Source of the DNA: Pseudorhizobium xiangyangii
GTDB taxonomy: Bacteria > Pseudomonadota > Alphaproteobacteria > Rhizobiales > Rhizobiaceae
Length of the DNA: 64,000 nucleotides
Assembly: GCF_020531965.1 (NCBI RefSeq)
Contig: NZ_JAJAWH010000004.1
Location: 124,001 to 188,000, forward strand
Direction of reading: 5' to 3'
Each line of letters starts with the position of its first letter. Positions within the stretch are counted from its first letter, which is position 1. A model generated the notes under the pieces. The model saw nothing but the letters and a program-made list of their open reading frames with translations. It was not told the DNA's origin and made no database searches. A program made the translations under genes and the position numbers. Shown here one piece after another: positions 26,492 through 37,031 of the stretch.

Positions 26492-27478
26492 ATGAGGCTG
26501 CACCCGTTCGGGCGTACATCGTTCACCGTCAGTGAAGTCGGCTTCGGCGCCTGGCAGATCGGCGGCTCCTGGGGCGACGTCAGCGAAGCCGAAGGTCGGG
26601 CAGCCCTCGAAGCGGCGCTCGATGCCGGCGTGACATTCATCGATACGGCGGATGTCTATGGCGACGGCCGCTCGGAAAAGATCATCTCCAGCGTGCTTAA
26701 AGCCCGTGGCGGCAACCGTCCGATGGTCGCGACGAAGGCAGGTCGCAGGCTCAACCCGCACAATGCCGATGGCTACACCAAGGCCAATCTCGAAGCCTTC
26801 GTCGATCGCAGTCTGTCAAATCTGGGCGTCGACAGCCTCGATCTGGTGCAGTTGCACTGCCCGCCGACCGAAGCGCTCTACCGTCCCGAGGTCTTCGGCG
26901 CGCTGGACGACCTGCGCAAGGCCGGCAAGATCCGCAACTACGGCGTCAGCGTCGAGAAGGTCGAGGAGGCGCTGAAGGCAATCGAGTATCCGGACGTCGT
27001 CAGCATCCAGATCATCTACAACATATTCCGCCAGCGCCCTGCAGACCTGTTCTTCAAGGAAGCCAGGCGTCGGCAGATCGGGGTCATCGTGCGCGTACCG
27101 CTGGCGAGTGGCCTCCTCTCCGGCAAGATCACCCGCGATACCGCCTTCGCCACGGACGACCATCGCAATTTCAACCGCCATGGCGAAGCCTTCGATGTCG
27201 GCGAAACCTTTGCGGGCGTCCCGTTCGAAGTGGGGCTGCAGGCGGTCGAGGAGGTGCGCAAGCTCGTGCCACCGGGCGCCTCGATGGCTGCCTTTGCACT
27301 GAAGTGGATCCTGATGAACGAGGCGGTGACGGTGGTCATCCCGGGTGCGCGCAATGCCGAGCAGGCACGCGCCAACGCTACGGCTGCCGACCTTGCTCCA
27401 TTGTCGGCCGACGTGATGACGGCCACGAAGGAAGTCTATGCGCGGCTGATCGCTCCGCATGTGCATCAACGCTGGTAG
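26492..27478 (+). CDS. Aldo/keto reductase
   Basis: A 328-residue NADPH-dependent oxidoreductase with a TIM-barrel fold. The catalytic tetrad is visible: Asp and Tyr in FIDTADVYGDGRSE, Lys in MVATKAGRR and His in VQLHCPP. The C-terminal part has VIPGARNAEQARANATAADL, the cofactor-phosphate loop of the family. The start at 26492 has GGAGG 6 bases upstream; the earlier in-frame ATG at 26468 is less likely. The substrate is unknown. A terminator follows directly. Confidence 0.93.
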   Translation: MRLHPFGRTSFTVSEVGFGAWQIGGSWGDVSEAEGRAALEAALDAGVTFIDTADVYGDGRSEKIISSVLKARGGNRPMVATKAGRRLNPHNADGYTKANLEAFVDRSLSNLGVDSLDLVQLHCPPTEALYRPEVFGALDDLRKAGKIRNYGVSVEKVEEALKAIEYPDVVSIQIIYNIFRQRPADLFFKEARRRQIGVIVRVPLASGLLSGKITRDTAFATDDHRNFNRHGEAFDVGETFAGVPFEVGLQAVEEVRKLVPPGASMAAFALKWILMNEAVTVVIPGARNAEQARANATAADLAPLSADVMTATKEVYARLIAPHVHQRW

Positions 27479-27499
27479 TCAGGGCGACCGCTCAAAAGA

Positions 27500-27528
27500 A
27501 AAAGGCCGGGTACGAAGCCCGGCCTTTT
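27500..27528. terminator. Shared terminator of converging genes
   Basis: GGCCGGG (27504-27510) pairs with CCCGGCC (27518-27524) around a 7-base loop. Four T follow on the plus strand, and a T-rich run follows on the minus strand. It serves the aldo/keto reductase and probably also the phytase-like gene from the other side. Confidence 0.85.
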
Positions 27529-27546
27529 CCATCGTCCAGCGACTGA

Positions 27547-29742
27547 TCAGTTGGTAAGCTCGAGCGCAACCGGGAAGAACAGCGTCTCACCGGAGCTATC
27601 GTCCACACCGTCATTGTCGGTGACTGCGAAAGCCTTGCCAGCCTTGTCGAAAGCGAAGCCTTCCAGTTTGTCGACGACATAGCCATTGGTTGCGGCCTGC
27701 AGGTCCGGGATGAAGTCGTGAACCTCTTCCTTGGCGACGAGCGGCAGGTCCTCACCGAGCTTGCCCGGCTTCATGTCTGCGATCGCAACCCGATAGAGCT
27801 TCTTGATCCTGGCCTGATCGCCGATCTGGTTGTCGCGCTCGACGATATAGGCATGATCACCCCGTACCGTGATTTCGGACAGGCCGATCCAGCCCTGCTC
27901 GACCTTGTCGAGCGGGTAGCGCACGGCACCCCACTCCTTCGACTTCGGATGGTAGGAAACCAGCTTGACGGTTCCCTTCTGGTCGTCCTTCCACTCGCGC
28001 TGGACGGCCATCCAAAGCGTCATGTCGTCACCTTCGCCGATCGTCGTGACCCCTTCGAAGCCGAAACGGGTTTCGCCGGCAAGCAACTCGGCCGGCAGGC
28101 CGATCTCTGCCTTGATCTCACCCTTGGCGTTGACGTTATAGAGGCCGTGGCCGACGAGCTTGGAGGAATCTCCCTCCGAGGCGAGCCAGAAGCCGCCCTT
28201 GCCGTCGAGCGCGATACCCTCGATATCAAGCTTCTGAGCGGGCTGGCCATTGCGGGTCACGCGCAGAACATCGGTGATCTCCGCAGGCTTCTTCGTGGCG
28301 TCGATGGTGAAGATCGATGGCTGCATGGCATAGACGCTATCGCTGACGGCATAGAGGATACCGTCCTTTTCTGCGTCCCCGACGAGGCCGGAAAGAGCGC
28401 CCCAGCCGAGCGGCTTGCCGTCGATGTCGTTGGAGACGAGCGTCGGATAGGCCTTCTCGCCTTCGGCCAGTTCGTAGAGCATGACATGCGAGCGAGCGCC
28501 GCCATCTTCGCCGAGATCGGTTTCGTTGGCAGTGGCGAGAAGATTGCGTCCCGGAATGGCAACAGCACCTTCCGGGGAAACGCCCGACGGCAGAAGCTGC
28601 ACAAGCTCAGGCTCGCCACCGGTATCCTTGTAGACGGCAACGACAGAGCCGCGCTCGGAGAGCACGAAGAAATACTGCTGGTCGCCAAAGACTGCCACTT
28701 CCATGCCTTCAGGCTCGATGCCCTTGTTCTTGGCGCGCTTTTCCGGGAAGTGACCGATCCGGGCGATCGCATGCTCCAGTGAGGTGCCGGCCTCATAGAG
28801 AACCTTGCCGGAACGGTCGAAGATGGTGAAACCGCGCGAGCCGCCCTTGTAGTCACCCTCGTTGGCGATCACGAGACGATCGGTGCCGAGCCATTTGACC
28901 GCATCGGGTTCGCGCGGCACGGCGTCGAGCTTGCCGGTGAAGCTGAGCGCACCGTCCGTCTTTGTATCGACCCCGTCGAGATCAACGGTCCCGGCCGTGA
29001 AGTGAGCCGTCACCTCGGCGGTCTTGCTGTTGACGATGACGACGTGGTTGTTTTCCTGCAGCGTGACGGCGATCTCGCCGTTGGCATTGATGTTGACGAA
29101 TTCCGGCTCCGGATCTTCCGGGGCGACCGTCGCAAGGCCGGTGAGATCGACGCGCTTGATGCTGTCGCAGGCTGGAACACCGTTATCGAGAGACAGGATC
29201 AGCAATTCGCCGGCGGGAAGCTGCGGCAGGGCACCGTCGTTGAGTTCCTCGTCACGCTGGTTTTCGATGGCGATTGCAGCAAAGGAGCCGTCTGGCGAAA
29301 CCACGACGGAATCCGGCTGACCGCCCAGGTCGCAGGAACCTTCGATCGTCTTGCCGGCCAGGTCGACCACGGCAAGCTGGCCGGCCGGTCTGGTCAGGTC
29401 TTCGGTCTGGTCGATCGTGACCAGTACCTTAGGACCGGCGGCTGCAACCGAATTGGGTTCGCCTTCGAAAGCCAGCGACCCCAACCCCTTCGGAGCCCTG
29501 GGATCGGTAATGTCGATGAAGCCAATCGCGCCGAGCGGGCTGTCGGAATAGATCAGCGTGTTGCCGTCATCGCTGGCGGTGATGATTTCGGAGGACGTCG
29601 CGGTCAGCTTGTCCTTGCCTTCCGGCAGATTGCTCGCAACCGGAAAGGATGCGATGCGATTGAAGATCTGCTCGGCGCCAGCCGGTGCAGCGACCGATGC
29701 CAGAAGCACCGCGGTCAACGCAGCACGAACTGAAAATATCAT
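27547..29742 (-). CDS. Secreted phytase-like / beta-propeller protein, PhoB-regulated candidate
   Basis: A 731-residue exported protein. Residues 1-23 are a Sec signal peptide ending AAPAGA. Residues about 40-400 have repeats of beta-propeller type (SPLGAIGFIDITDP, SVVVSPDGSFAAIAIE). The C-terminal 300 residues match the esterase-like/phytase-like family (KLDIEGIALDGKGGFWLASEGD, FGFEGVTTIGEGDDMTLWMAVQREW, KLEGFAFD). The ATG at 29742 has GGGGAGAG upstream; the longer open frame is discarded. Three Pho-box half sites lie about 50 bases upstream, so it probably works in phosphate scavenging outside the cytoplasm. The substrate is not proven. Confidence 0.85.
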   Translation of the reverse strand: MIFSVRAALTAVLLASVAAPAGAEQIFNRIASFPVASNLPEGKDKLTATSSEIITASDDGNTLIYSDSPLGAIGFIDITDPRAPKGLGSLAFEGEPNSVAAAGPKVLVTIDQTEDLTRPAGQLAVVDLAGKTIEGSCDLGGQPDSVVVSPDGSFAAIAIENQRDEELNDGALPQLPAGELLILSLDNGVPACDSIKRVDLTGLATVAPEDPEPEFVNINANGEIAVTLQENNHVVIVNSKTAEVTAHFTAGTVDLDGVDTKTDGALSFTGKLDAVPREPDAVKWLGTDRLVIANEGDYKGGSRGFTIFDRSGKVLYEAGTSLEHAIARIGHFPEKRAKNKGIEPEGMEVAVFGDQQYFFVLSERGSVVAVYKDTGGEPELVQLLPSGVSPEGAVAIPGRNLLATANETDLGEDGGARSHVMLYELAEGEKAYPTLVSNDIDGKPLGWGALSGLVGDAEKDGILYAVSDSVYAMQPSIFTIDATKKPAEITDVLRVTRNGQPAQKLDIEGIALDGKGGFWLASEGDSSKLVGHGLYNVNAKGEIKAEIGLPAELLAGETRFGFEGVTTIGEGDDMTLWMAVQREWKDDQKGTVKLVSYHPKSKEWGAVRYPLDKVEQGWIGLSEITVRGDHAYIVERDNQIGDQARIKKLYRVAIADMKPGKLGEDLPLVAKEEVHDFIPDLQAATNGYVVDKLEGFAFDKAGKAFAVTDNDGVDDSSGETLFFPVALELTN

Positions 29743-29793
29743 TGAAAGCTCTCCCCTGTCCTTAAGGTGACAGAGGGCTTCTGCGCCATCGGC

Positions 29794-29822
29794 ATGACAG
29801 GCGGATGACAGCAGAATGACAG
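29794..29822 (-). promoter_or_regulatory. Triple Pho-box (PhoB binding site)
   Basis: On the minus strand CTGTCAT occurs three times with exact 11-bp spacing (plus-strand starts 29794, 29805, 29816). This gives two overlapping Pho-boxes that match the CTGTCAT-N4-CTGTCAT consensus in every half site. A further CTGTCAC lies at 29767-29773, out of phase. The boxes are about 50 bases upstream of the phytase-like gene start. Confidence 0.82.
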
Positions 29823-29845
29823 GCTCAAAACAGCGATACTGGCGC

Positions 29846-29876
29846 AATAAAAAAGGTCCGGGCGAACCCGGACCTT
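29846..29876 (-). terminator. Terminator of hupB
   Basis: GGTCCGGG (29855-29862) pairs with CCCGGACC (29867-29874) around a CGAA loop, followed on the minus strand by a run of T (complement of 29847-29854). It separates hupB from the phytase-like gene, which therefore needs its own promoter. Confidence 0.88.
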
Positions 29877-29910
29877 CAAAATCTGAAGCAGGTTGCCGTG
29901 AGGCAGTCGC

Positions 29911-30189
29911 TTACTTGCCGTTAACGGCGTCCTTGAGACCCTTGCCGGCCGAGAACTTCGGCACGTTGCGTGCCGGGATGTCGACTTCGGCGCCGGTCGA
30001 CGGGTTGCGGCCCTTGGAGGCTTCACGACGCGAAACCGAGAAGCTGCCGAAACCGGCCAGACGGAGATCTCCGCCGTTCTTCAGTTCGCCCTGAACAGTA
30101 TCAAAAACAGCGTCGACTGCAGATGCGGCATCAGCCTTAGAGAGACCAGCCTTCTCAGCAACAGCGGTAACGAGTTCAGTCTTATTCAT
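29911..30189 (-). CDS. hupB: DNA-binding protein HU
   Basis: A 92-residue histone-like protein that bends and compacts DNA. It starts MNKTELVTAVAEKAGLSKADA and contains GFGSFSVSRREASKGRNPSTG, the strand-turn-arm region with the Asn-Pro that intercalates at DNA kinks. Length is normal. AGGGGTGG lies upstream of the ATG. A terminator lies on each side (from lon upstream and its own downstream), so it is a single-gene unit downstream of lon, the common order in rhizobia. Confidence 0.96.
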   Translation of the reverse strand: MNKTELVTAVAEKAGLSKADAASAVDAVFDTVQGELKNGGDLRLAGFGSFSVSRREASKGRNPSTGAEVDIPARNVPKFSAGKGLKDAVNGK

Positions 30190-30320
30190 GTTTCCACCCC
30201 TTTCAATTGGTTTTGAAACGACTCAAGTTATCCGGCCCGACAATAGTTCGGCGGCAGGCCTTCGCAAGCCAGAAGCCTCGCCAACGCCTGAAAAACAAGG
30301 GGGATCGCTACATTTTCACC

Positions 30321-30351
30321 AAAAAAGCCGGCTTAACGCCGGCTTTTTTTT
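30321..30351. terminator. Terminator of lon
   Basis: GCCGGC-TTAAC-GCCGGC is flanked by six A on one side and eight T on the other, so it can work in both directions. It lies about 40 bases after the lon stop on the minus strand. Confidence 0.88.
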
Positions 30352-30389
30352 CAGATTGTGCCTCTTTGGGCGGTGTGCAACAGCACCGT

Positions 30390-32810
30390 CTAATGGGCGA
30401 TGGTGGTTCCCGTGTCGTCCGCCCCCTCGACCGTGGCGATTACGGGCGTCTCGATGGAGCCGTCCCATTCGATCGGTTCCGGCTTGCGAACCAGCGCATG
30501 CTCGATCACCTCACCCATCCTGGAGACCGGGATGATCTCCATTCCGTTCTTCACGTTGTCCGGAATCTCAGCCAGATCCTTGGCATTCTCTTCCGGGATC
30601 AGAACCTTCTTGATGCCACCACGAAGAGCTGCAAGCAGCTTCTCCTTCAACCCACCGATCGGCAGCACGCGGCCACGCAGGGTGATTTCCCCGGTCATGG
30701 CCACATTCTTGTCGACCGGAATGCCGGTCATGATCGAGACGATCGCCGTCGCCATGGCAACGCCGGCCGAAGGACCATCCTTCGGGGTAGCGCCTTCCGG
30801 CACGTGGACGTGAATGTCCGACTTGTCGAAGCGCGGCGGCTCGATGCCGAAGTCGACTGCACGCGAGCGGACGTAGGACGCCGCCGCAGAAATTGACTCC
30901 TTCATCACATCCCGCAGGTTGCCGGTTACCGTCATGCGGCCCTTGCCCGGCATCATCACGCCTTCGATCGTCAGCAGTTCGCCACCGACCTCGGTCCAGG
31001 CCAGACCCGTAACGACACCGACCTGATCCTCGCCTTCGGCTTCGCCGTGGCGGAAACGCGGTACGCCGAGATAGTCGTTGATGTTGGCGGCCGTGACATC
31101 AACCGACTTCGTCTTGCCCTTGATGATCTCGGTAACCGCCTTGCGGGCGAGCTTCATCAGTTCGCGCTCGAGATTACGAACGCCGGCTTCGCGGGTGTAC
31201 TGCTGGATGATCGACATCAGGGCATCGTTGCCGACCGAGAACTCGTTCGGCTGCAGCGCATGTTCCTTGATCGCCTTCGGCAGAAGGTGACGCTTGGCGA
31301 TTTCAAGCTTCTCTTCTTCCGTGTAGCCGGCGATGCGGATGATCTCCATGCGGTCCATCAGCGGGGCCGGGATGTTGAGCGTATTCGCCGTCGTAATGAA
31401 CATCACGTCGGAAAGATCGTACTCGACCTCCAGATAGTGGTCCATGAACGTCGAGTTCTGCGCCGGGTCGAGCACCTCAAGCAGAGCCGATGACGGATCA
31501 CCGCGATAGTCCTGGCCCAGCTTGTCGATCTCGTCGAGAAGGAAGAGCGGGTTCGACTTCTTCGCCTTCTTCATCGACTGGATGACCTTGCCAGGCATCG
31601 AGCCGATATAGGTGCGGCGGTGACCGCGGATTTCTGCCTCGTCGCGAACGCCACCAAGTGCCATGCGGACGTACTCACGCCCGGTCGCCTTGGCAATCGA
31701 CTGCGCAAGCGAGGTCTTGCCGACGCCGGGAGGACCGACGAGGCAAAGGATCGGGCCCTTGATCTTGGTGGCACGAGCCTGCACCGCGAGATACTCGACG
31801 ATGCGCTCCTTGACCTTGTCCAGGCCGAAGTGGTCCAGTTCGAGAACCTTCTCGGCGTTGTTCAGATCGGTCTTGATCTTGGACTTCTTGTTCCACGGAA
31901 TCGACAGAAGCCAGTCGAGATAGTTGCGAACAACCGTGGCCTCCGCAGACATCGGGCTCATCTGACGCAGCTTCTTCATCTCGGCATCCGCCTTCTCGCG
32001 GGCCTCCTTGGAAAGCTTCGTCTTGGAGATGCGCTCCTCCAGTTCGGCCATCTCGTCACGGCCTTCCTCGCCGTCGCCGAGCTCCTTCTGGATCGCCTTC
32101 ATCTGCTCATTGAGGTAGTATTCGCGCTGCGTCTTCTCCATCTGGCGCTTGACGCGCGAGCGGATGCGCTTCTCGACCTGAAGGACCGAAATCTCACCTT
32201 CCATGAAGCCGAGCGCCTTTTCCAGGCGGCCCTTGACGCTGACGGTCTCGAGCATTTCCTGCTTTTCGGTGATCTTGATCGACAGATGCGAGGCGACCGT
32301 GTCGGCCAACTTCGAGTAGTCCTCGATCTGGCTCGCGGCGCCAACCACTTCAGGCGATATCTTCTTGTTCAGCTTGACGTAGTTCTCGAACTCGGAAACC
32401 ACCGAGCGGGACAACGCCTCGACTTCAACCGGATCTTCCTCGGGCTCGGACAGCACGCCTGCCGTGGCCTCGTAGAATTCTTCGCGGTCCGTGTAGCTCT
32501 CGATCTGCGCGCGTGCGCGGCCTTCGACCAGCACCTTCACGGTTCCGTCGGGAAGTTTCAGCAACTGAAGAACATTTGCAACCGTGCCAACCTTGTAGAT
32601 GGCCGAGGGCTCGGGATCATCGTCACCGGCATTGATCTGGGTGACGAGCATGATCTGCTTGTCGGAGCCCATCACTTCTTCCAGCGCGCGAATGGATTTC
32701 TCCCGTCCAACGAACAGGGGCACGATCATGTGAGGAAACACCACAATGTCGCGCAGGGGCAGGACCGGGAAGGTATCGCTGCCGGGTGCCACAGACGTTG
32801 AATTCGTCAT
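30390..32810 (-). CDS. lon: ATP-dependent protease Lon
   Basis: An 806-residue cytoplasmic protease that degrades misfolded and regulatory proteins. The N-terminal substrate domain covers residues 1-300, Walker A GPPGVGKT is at 359-366 and Walker [11 protein letters not shown] follows. The C-terminal protease domain has the Ser of [10 protein letters not shown] and the catalytic Lys about 43 residues later in [15 protein letters not shown]. Length is normal for LonA. It lies between clpX and hupB on the same strand with its own terminator. In rhizobia Lon affects exopolysaccharide regulation; that is family knowledge. Confidence 0.98.
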   Translation of the reverse strand: MTNSTSVAPGSDTFPVLPLRDIVVFPHMIVPLFVGREKSIRALEEVMGSDKQIMLVTQINAGDDDPEPSAIYKVGTVANVLQLLKLPDGTVKVLVEGRARAQIESYTDREEFYEATAGVLSEPEEDPVEVEALSRSVVSEFENYVKLNKKISPEVVGAASQIEDYSKLADTVASHLSIKITEKQEMLETVSVKGRLEKALGFMEGEISVLQVEKRIRSRVKRQMEKTQREYYLNEQMKAIQKELGDGEEGRDEMAELEERISKTKLSKEAREKADAEMKKLRQMSPMSAEATVVRNYLDWLLSIPWNKKSKIKTDLNNAEKVLELDHFGLDKVKERIVEYLAVQARATKIKGPILCLVGPPGVGKTSLAQSIAKATGREYVRMALGGVRDEAEIRGHRRTYIGSMPGKVIQSMKKAKKSNPLFLLDEIDKLGQDYRGDPSSALLEVLDPAQNSTFMDHYLEVEYDLSDVMFITTANTLNIPAPLMDRMEIIRIAGYTEEEKLEIAKRHLLPKAIKEHALQPNEFSVGNDALMSIIQQYTREAGVRNLERELMKLARKAVTEIIKGKTKSVDVTAANINDYLGVPRFRHGEAEGEDQVGVVTGLAWTEVGGELLTIEGVMMPGKGRMTVTGNLRDVMKESISAAASYVRSRAVDFGIEPPRFDKSDIHVHVPEGATPKDGPSAGVAMATAIVSIMTGIPVDKNVAMTGEITLRGRVLPIGGLKEKLLAALRGGIKKVLIPEENAKDLAEIPDNVKNGMEIIPVSRMGEVIEHALVRKPEPIEWDGSIETPVIATVEGADDTGTTIAH

Positions 32811-33131
32811 TCTTCTTCCTTTCCATATCCCGTTGCCGGGATTCGTCCCCAGATCAGATATCCGGGGCGTCCACTTGAGCCCAAAGTGGAGTGCGCAACT
32901 GTTGATTTCAAGGCTCGCCAGCCATGCGCCCGCCTTTCGGGGCGGCGATGAACAGCGAGCGAAAACGCATACACACTGGACACAACAGACTTCAAGCGAT
33001 GCTGTACGGCAAAGCCGTCATGGGGCTCGGCTAACCGAATCCCGAACATCAACCATATCCTCTAAACAAAGCGAAACGAAGGACAAACCTTGGCCGCCCA
33101 CAACGCTCTTCCTGCGCCAGCCCGAATACGA
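32811..33131. other. Non-coding region upstream of lon
   Basis: There are about 320 bases between the clpX terminator and the lon start, expected to hold the lon promoter on the minus strand. Two CTTGAA hexamers (at 32912 and 32996, reading leftwards) are possible heat-shock -35 elements, but the matching -10 regions are poor. No gene is seen; the open frames here have no ribosome sites or recognisable protein. Confidence 0.45.
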
Positions 33132-33156
33132 AAAGAGGCCCGCAAGGGGCCTCTTT
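33132..33156 (-). terminator. Terminator of clpX
   Basis: AAAGAGGCC and GGCCTCTTT are separated by 7 bases, giving a 9-bp stem with terminal A/T pairs that supply the T-tract. It lies 23 bases after the clpX stop. Confidence 0.8.
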
Positions 33157-33178
33157 CCAATAATCCATATCCTGGCGA

Positions 33179-34456
<1,278 letters not shown>

Positions 34457-34680
34457 ATCACTTTCCTTCCAGCACTCCGCTATCCCGCTGCCGGGAGCGG
34501 TCCACTCACTCGCCGGCACGGGTACCATGCGGTGCAACGTGCCAGCTTTGCCTGGGGTACTCTACCGTTCCGGACATTCATCCTGATCGGCGGCAACGAA
34601 CCCCCTCAGAAACAGATGCTATGCAGCAAAGCTCTACACAGCATTAACGGTTACTAATACCGCTTTCCCGTCTTCATGAA

Positions 34681-34705
34681 ACCCCTGAAAGCGTCACATA
34701 GGGGT
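34681..34705 (-). terminator. Possible weak terminator after clpP
   Basis: ACCCCT and AGGGGT form a 6-bp stem with a 13-base loop, followed on the minus strand by TTTC. It is weak, so some read-through from clpP into clpX is likely. Confidence 0.4.
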
Positions 34706-34729
34706 GAGACGGGAATGCGGTACATCGCC

Positions 34730-35362
34730 TCAATTCGCGGAGGCGCCTTCCAGTTCCTGCCGAGATGTCAGGATCTTGTCAATGACGCCCCAGCTCTGCG
34801 CATCGTCGGAATCCATGAAGTGGTCGCGGTCGAGGGTCTTTTCAACTTCCTCGTAGGTGCGGCCGGTGTGCTTCACGTAGACCTCGTTGAGGCGCTTCTT
34901 CATCTTCAATATGTCACGAGCATGACGTTCGATATCCGAGGCCTGGCCCTGGAAACCGCCCGAGGGCTGGTGAACCATGATGCGGGAATTCGGCGTTGCG
35001 AAGCGCATGCCCTTCTCACCGGCGGCGAGCAGCAGCGAGCCCATCGAGGCCGCCTGACCGATGCAGAGCGTCGATACGGCCGGACGGATGAACTGCATCG
35101 TATCGTAGATCGCCATGCCGGCAGTCACGACGCCGCCCGGCGAGTTGATGTAAAGCGCAATTTCCTTCTTCGGGTTTTCCGCCTCGAGGAAGAGAAGCTG
35201 AGCGCAGACCAGGGACGCCATATGATCCTCTACCGGGCCGGTCAGGAAGATGATGCGTTCCTTCAGGAGGCGCGAATAGATGTCGTAAGACCGCTCGCCG
35301 CGATTGGTCTGCTCGACGACCATCGGCACCAGAGCCATGGCGGTATCGACGGGATTTCTCAT
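34730..35362 (-). CDS. clpP: ATP-dependent Clp protease proteolytic subunit ClpP
   Basis: A 210-residue serine protease that forms the 14-subunit proteolytic chamber. The catalytic triad is S106 in GQAASMGS, H131 in IMVHQPSGG and D180 in [15 protein letters not shown] at 71-77 forms the oxyanion region. A short propeptide precedes VPMVVEQT. A sigma-32 type promoter candidate lies 67-99 bases upstream, fitting heat-shock control. It is followed by clpX and lon. Confidence 0.98.
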   Translation of the reverse strand: MRNPVDTAMALVPMVVEQTNRGERSYDIYSRLLKERIIFLTGPVEDHMASLVCAQLLFLEAENPKKEIALYINSPGGVVTAGMAIYDTMQFIRPAVSTLCIGQAASMGSLLLAAGEKGMRFATPNSRIMVHQPSGGFQGQASDIERHARDILKMKKRLNEVYVKHTGRTYEEVEKTLDRDHFMDSDDAQSWGVIDKILTSRQELEGASAN

Positions 35363-35428
35363 GTCAGTCCTTTGTCAACGCTTGGCCGGAGCCATCTAGC
35401 CCCAGAATCAAAGTGGGATCGGTCAACC

Positions 35429-35461
35429 CCTACATAGAGTGTCAATGCCGCGCACTTCAAG
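35429..35461 (-). promoter_or_regulatory. Candidate heat-shock (sigma-32) promoter of clpP
   Basis: On the minus strand CTTGAA (35461-35456), a 17-base spacer and TCTATGTAGG (35438-35429) match the alphaproteobacterial RpoH consensus CTTGAA-N17-CYTATNTNNG at all but one constrained position. It points at clpP, a known RpoH target in related bacteria. Confidence 0.6.
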
Positions 35462-35662
35462 ACTGAGCCGGCGATATCCTTAACTACCAGAGCATCGCGT
35501 TGGCCAAATAGCAGGCCGAAGACACACACAACTTTGTGCTTGCAGATGGTAAACCGACACTGAACAGGAGGCGACCAACGGGTACTCCCCTTGTTTGACA
35601 ACCTGCCTTTAAGGACTCACCTGTAAACCGATCCTGCCGCGCATTCAAAAAGGGACGCTCGC

Positions 35663-36916
35663 ATGGACATTCTGACCGGCCTCATCATCTGGGCGGCGCA
35701 AGCCCTCACCCTTTGCGCCCTCCTGTTCGTGCAGTGGATGCATCGGCGCGATCAGATGTTCTTCCTCAGTTGGAGCGTCGGTTTCGGCCTGTTCGGCACG
35801 GCGCTGATCCTGACCGGGCTACGCGGCCAGATTCCGGATTTCATTTCCATCGAGATCGCGAACACGATGGCTTTGGCTTCGGTCGGGGTCATTGTTGCGG
35901 GCATGCAGCAGTTCGACGGTCGGCGCGTCGATCCCTATGTCGCCATTCCGGCACTTATCTGGGTCGGCGGCATGCTGCTGCCATTCGTCCGCGAAGATTT
36001 CGCGTCGAGAGTGATCCTGTACCATGTCGCTGCCTGCATCGGCTACACCATGCTGATCGCCCTCTTGCTCCGACACGGCGAGCGCTCAAAATGGGTGCGC
36101 CGCATCCTGGCAGGCATTTTTGGCGTCCATATTGTCGCGAGCCTGCTCACGGCCGCTGTGACGGCTACAGCCGCCGCGACATCGTTCTCGAATGTCCCCT
36201 CACCCTCTCTCATACTCCTGCCCGGCGCGTTCTGCTTCGTAGCCATGGTGCTGACCGGCGCCCAGATGCTCACGGACCGGTCGGAGCAAAAACTCAAGGA
36301 CCTCGCGCTGACGGACCCGCTCACCGGTGTACTCAACCGACGTGGACTGATCGGCGATTTCCACCGCCTGCAGCAGGAAGACCGGCCCGACAAGCCGTTG
36401 ATCGCGCTGCTCCAGTTCGACCTCGACAACTTCAAGCAGGTCAACGACCGTTACGGCCACCAGGCTGGGGACACCGTTCTGGTGGCTTTTTCGCAGCTGG
36501 CCGCACTCTCGTTCCGCGGACGTGGCTCCTTCGGCCGCATGGGTGGTGAGGAATTTGCCAGCATCCTGCGTGTAGCCGATCTCGTCGAAGCGGCCAGTAT
36601 CGCCGAAGGGCTGCGGATGACACTCGCTCTCCAGACGATCAACTCCAATGGACATCAGATAGCCGTCACGGCAAGCTCCGGCATCGCCCTGCAGCCGTCA
36701 GTGACCGCAAATCTCGATGCTCTGCTCAGCGCGGCCGACCGTGCGCTCTACACGGCCAAGAACGCGGGCCGGAACTGCAGTGCAATAGACAAGGACGGAA
36801 CCCCCTGCATTGTCCCGTCGGCGTCCATGCTGTCGCAGAAGGCGATGACGCTGGAACTCCATGCGGACGAACAGGTGAATGCGCTGCGTCGTGTCACGGC
36901 AATCGCATCCGTCTGA
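35663..36916 (+). CDS. Membrane-bound diguanylate cyclase (GGDEF)
   Basis: A 417-residue protein that should make cyclic di-GMP. Residues 1-200 hold about six membrane helices forming an unknown sensor. The GGDEF domain begins at DPLTGVLNRRGL near residue 220, with the substrate-binding aspartates in FDLDNFKQVNDRYGH and the active-site GGEEF near residue 297 in FGRMGGEEFASIL. The RxxD inhibitory site before GGEEF is absent, so product feedback may be missing. It is a single gene and may influence the polysaccharide cluster at 51-59 kb through c-di-GMP, which is only inference. Confidence 0.92.
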   Translation: MDILTGLIIWAAQALTLCALLFVQWMHRRDQMFFLSWSVGFGLFGTALILTGLRGQIPDFISIEIANTMALASVGVIVAGMQQFDGRRVDPYVAIPALIWVGGMLLPFVREDFASRVILYHVAACIGYTMLIALLLRHGERSKWVRRILAGIFGVHIVASLLTAAVTATAAATSFSNVPSPSLILLPGAFCFVAMVLTGAQMLTDRSEQKLKDLALTDPLTGVLNRRGLIGDFHRLQQEDRPDKPLIALLQFDLDNFKQVNDRYGHQAGDTVLVAFSQLAALSFRGRGSFGRMGGEEFASILRVADLVEAASIAEGLRMTLALQTINSNGHQIAVTASSGIALQPSVTANLDALLSAADRALYTAKNAGRNCSAIDKDGTPCIVPSASMLSQKAMTLELHADEQVNALRRVTAIASV

Positions 36917-37031
36917 TCAACTCCTGAACCCACAAACCGGCATCTTGCCGCAGCCCTGGCCTGCCCCACATCCCATTGCAGAGTGACGGGCGGGCGGCCC
37001 GTGGACATTGTCGTGAATGCGGGAGCGCGCC

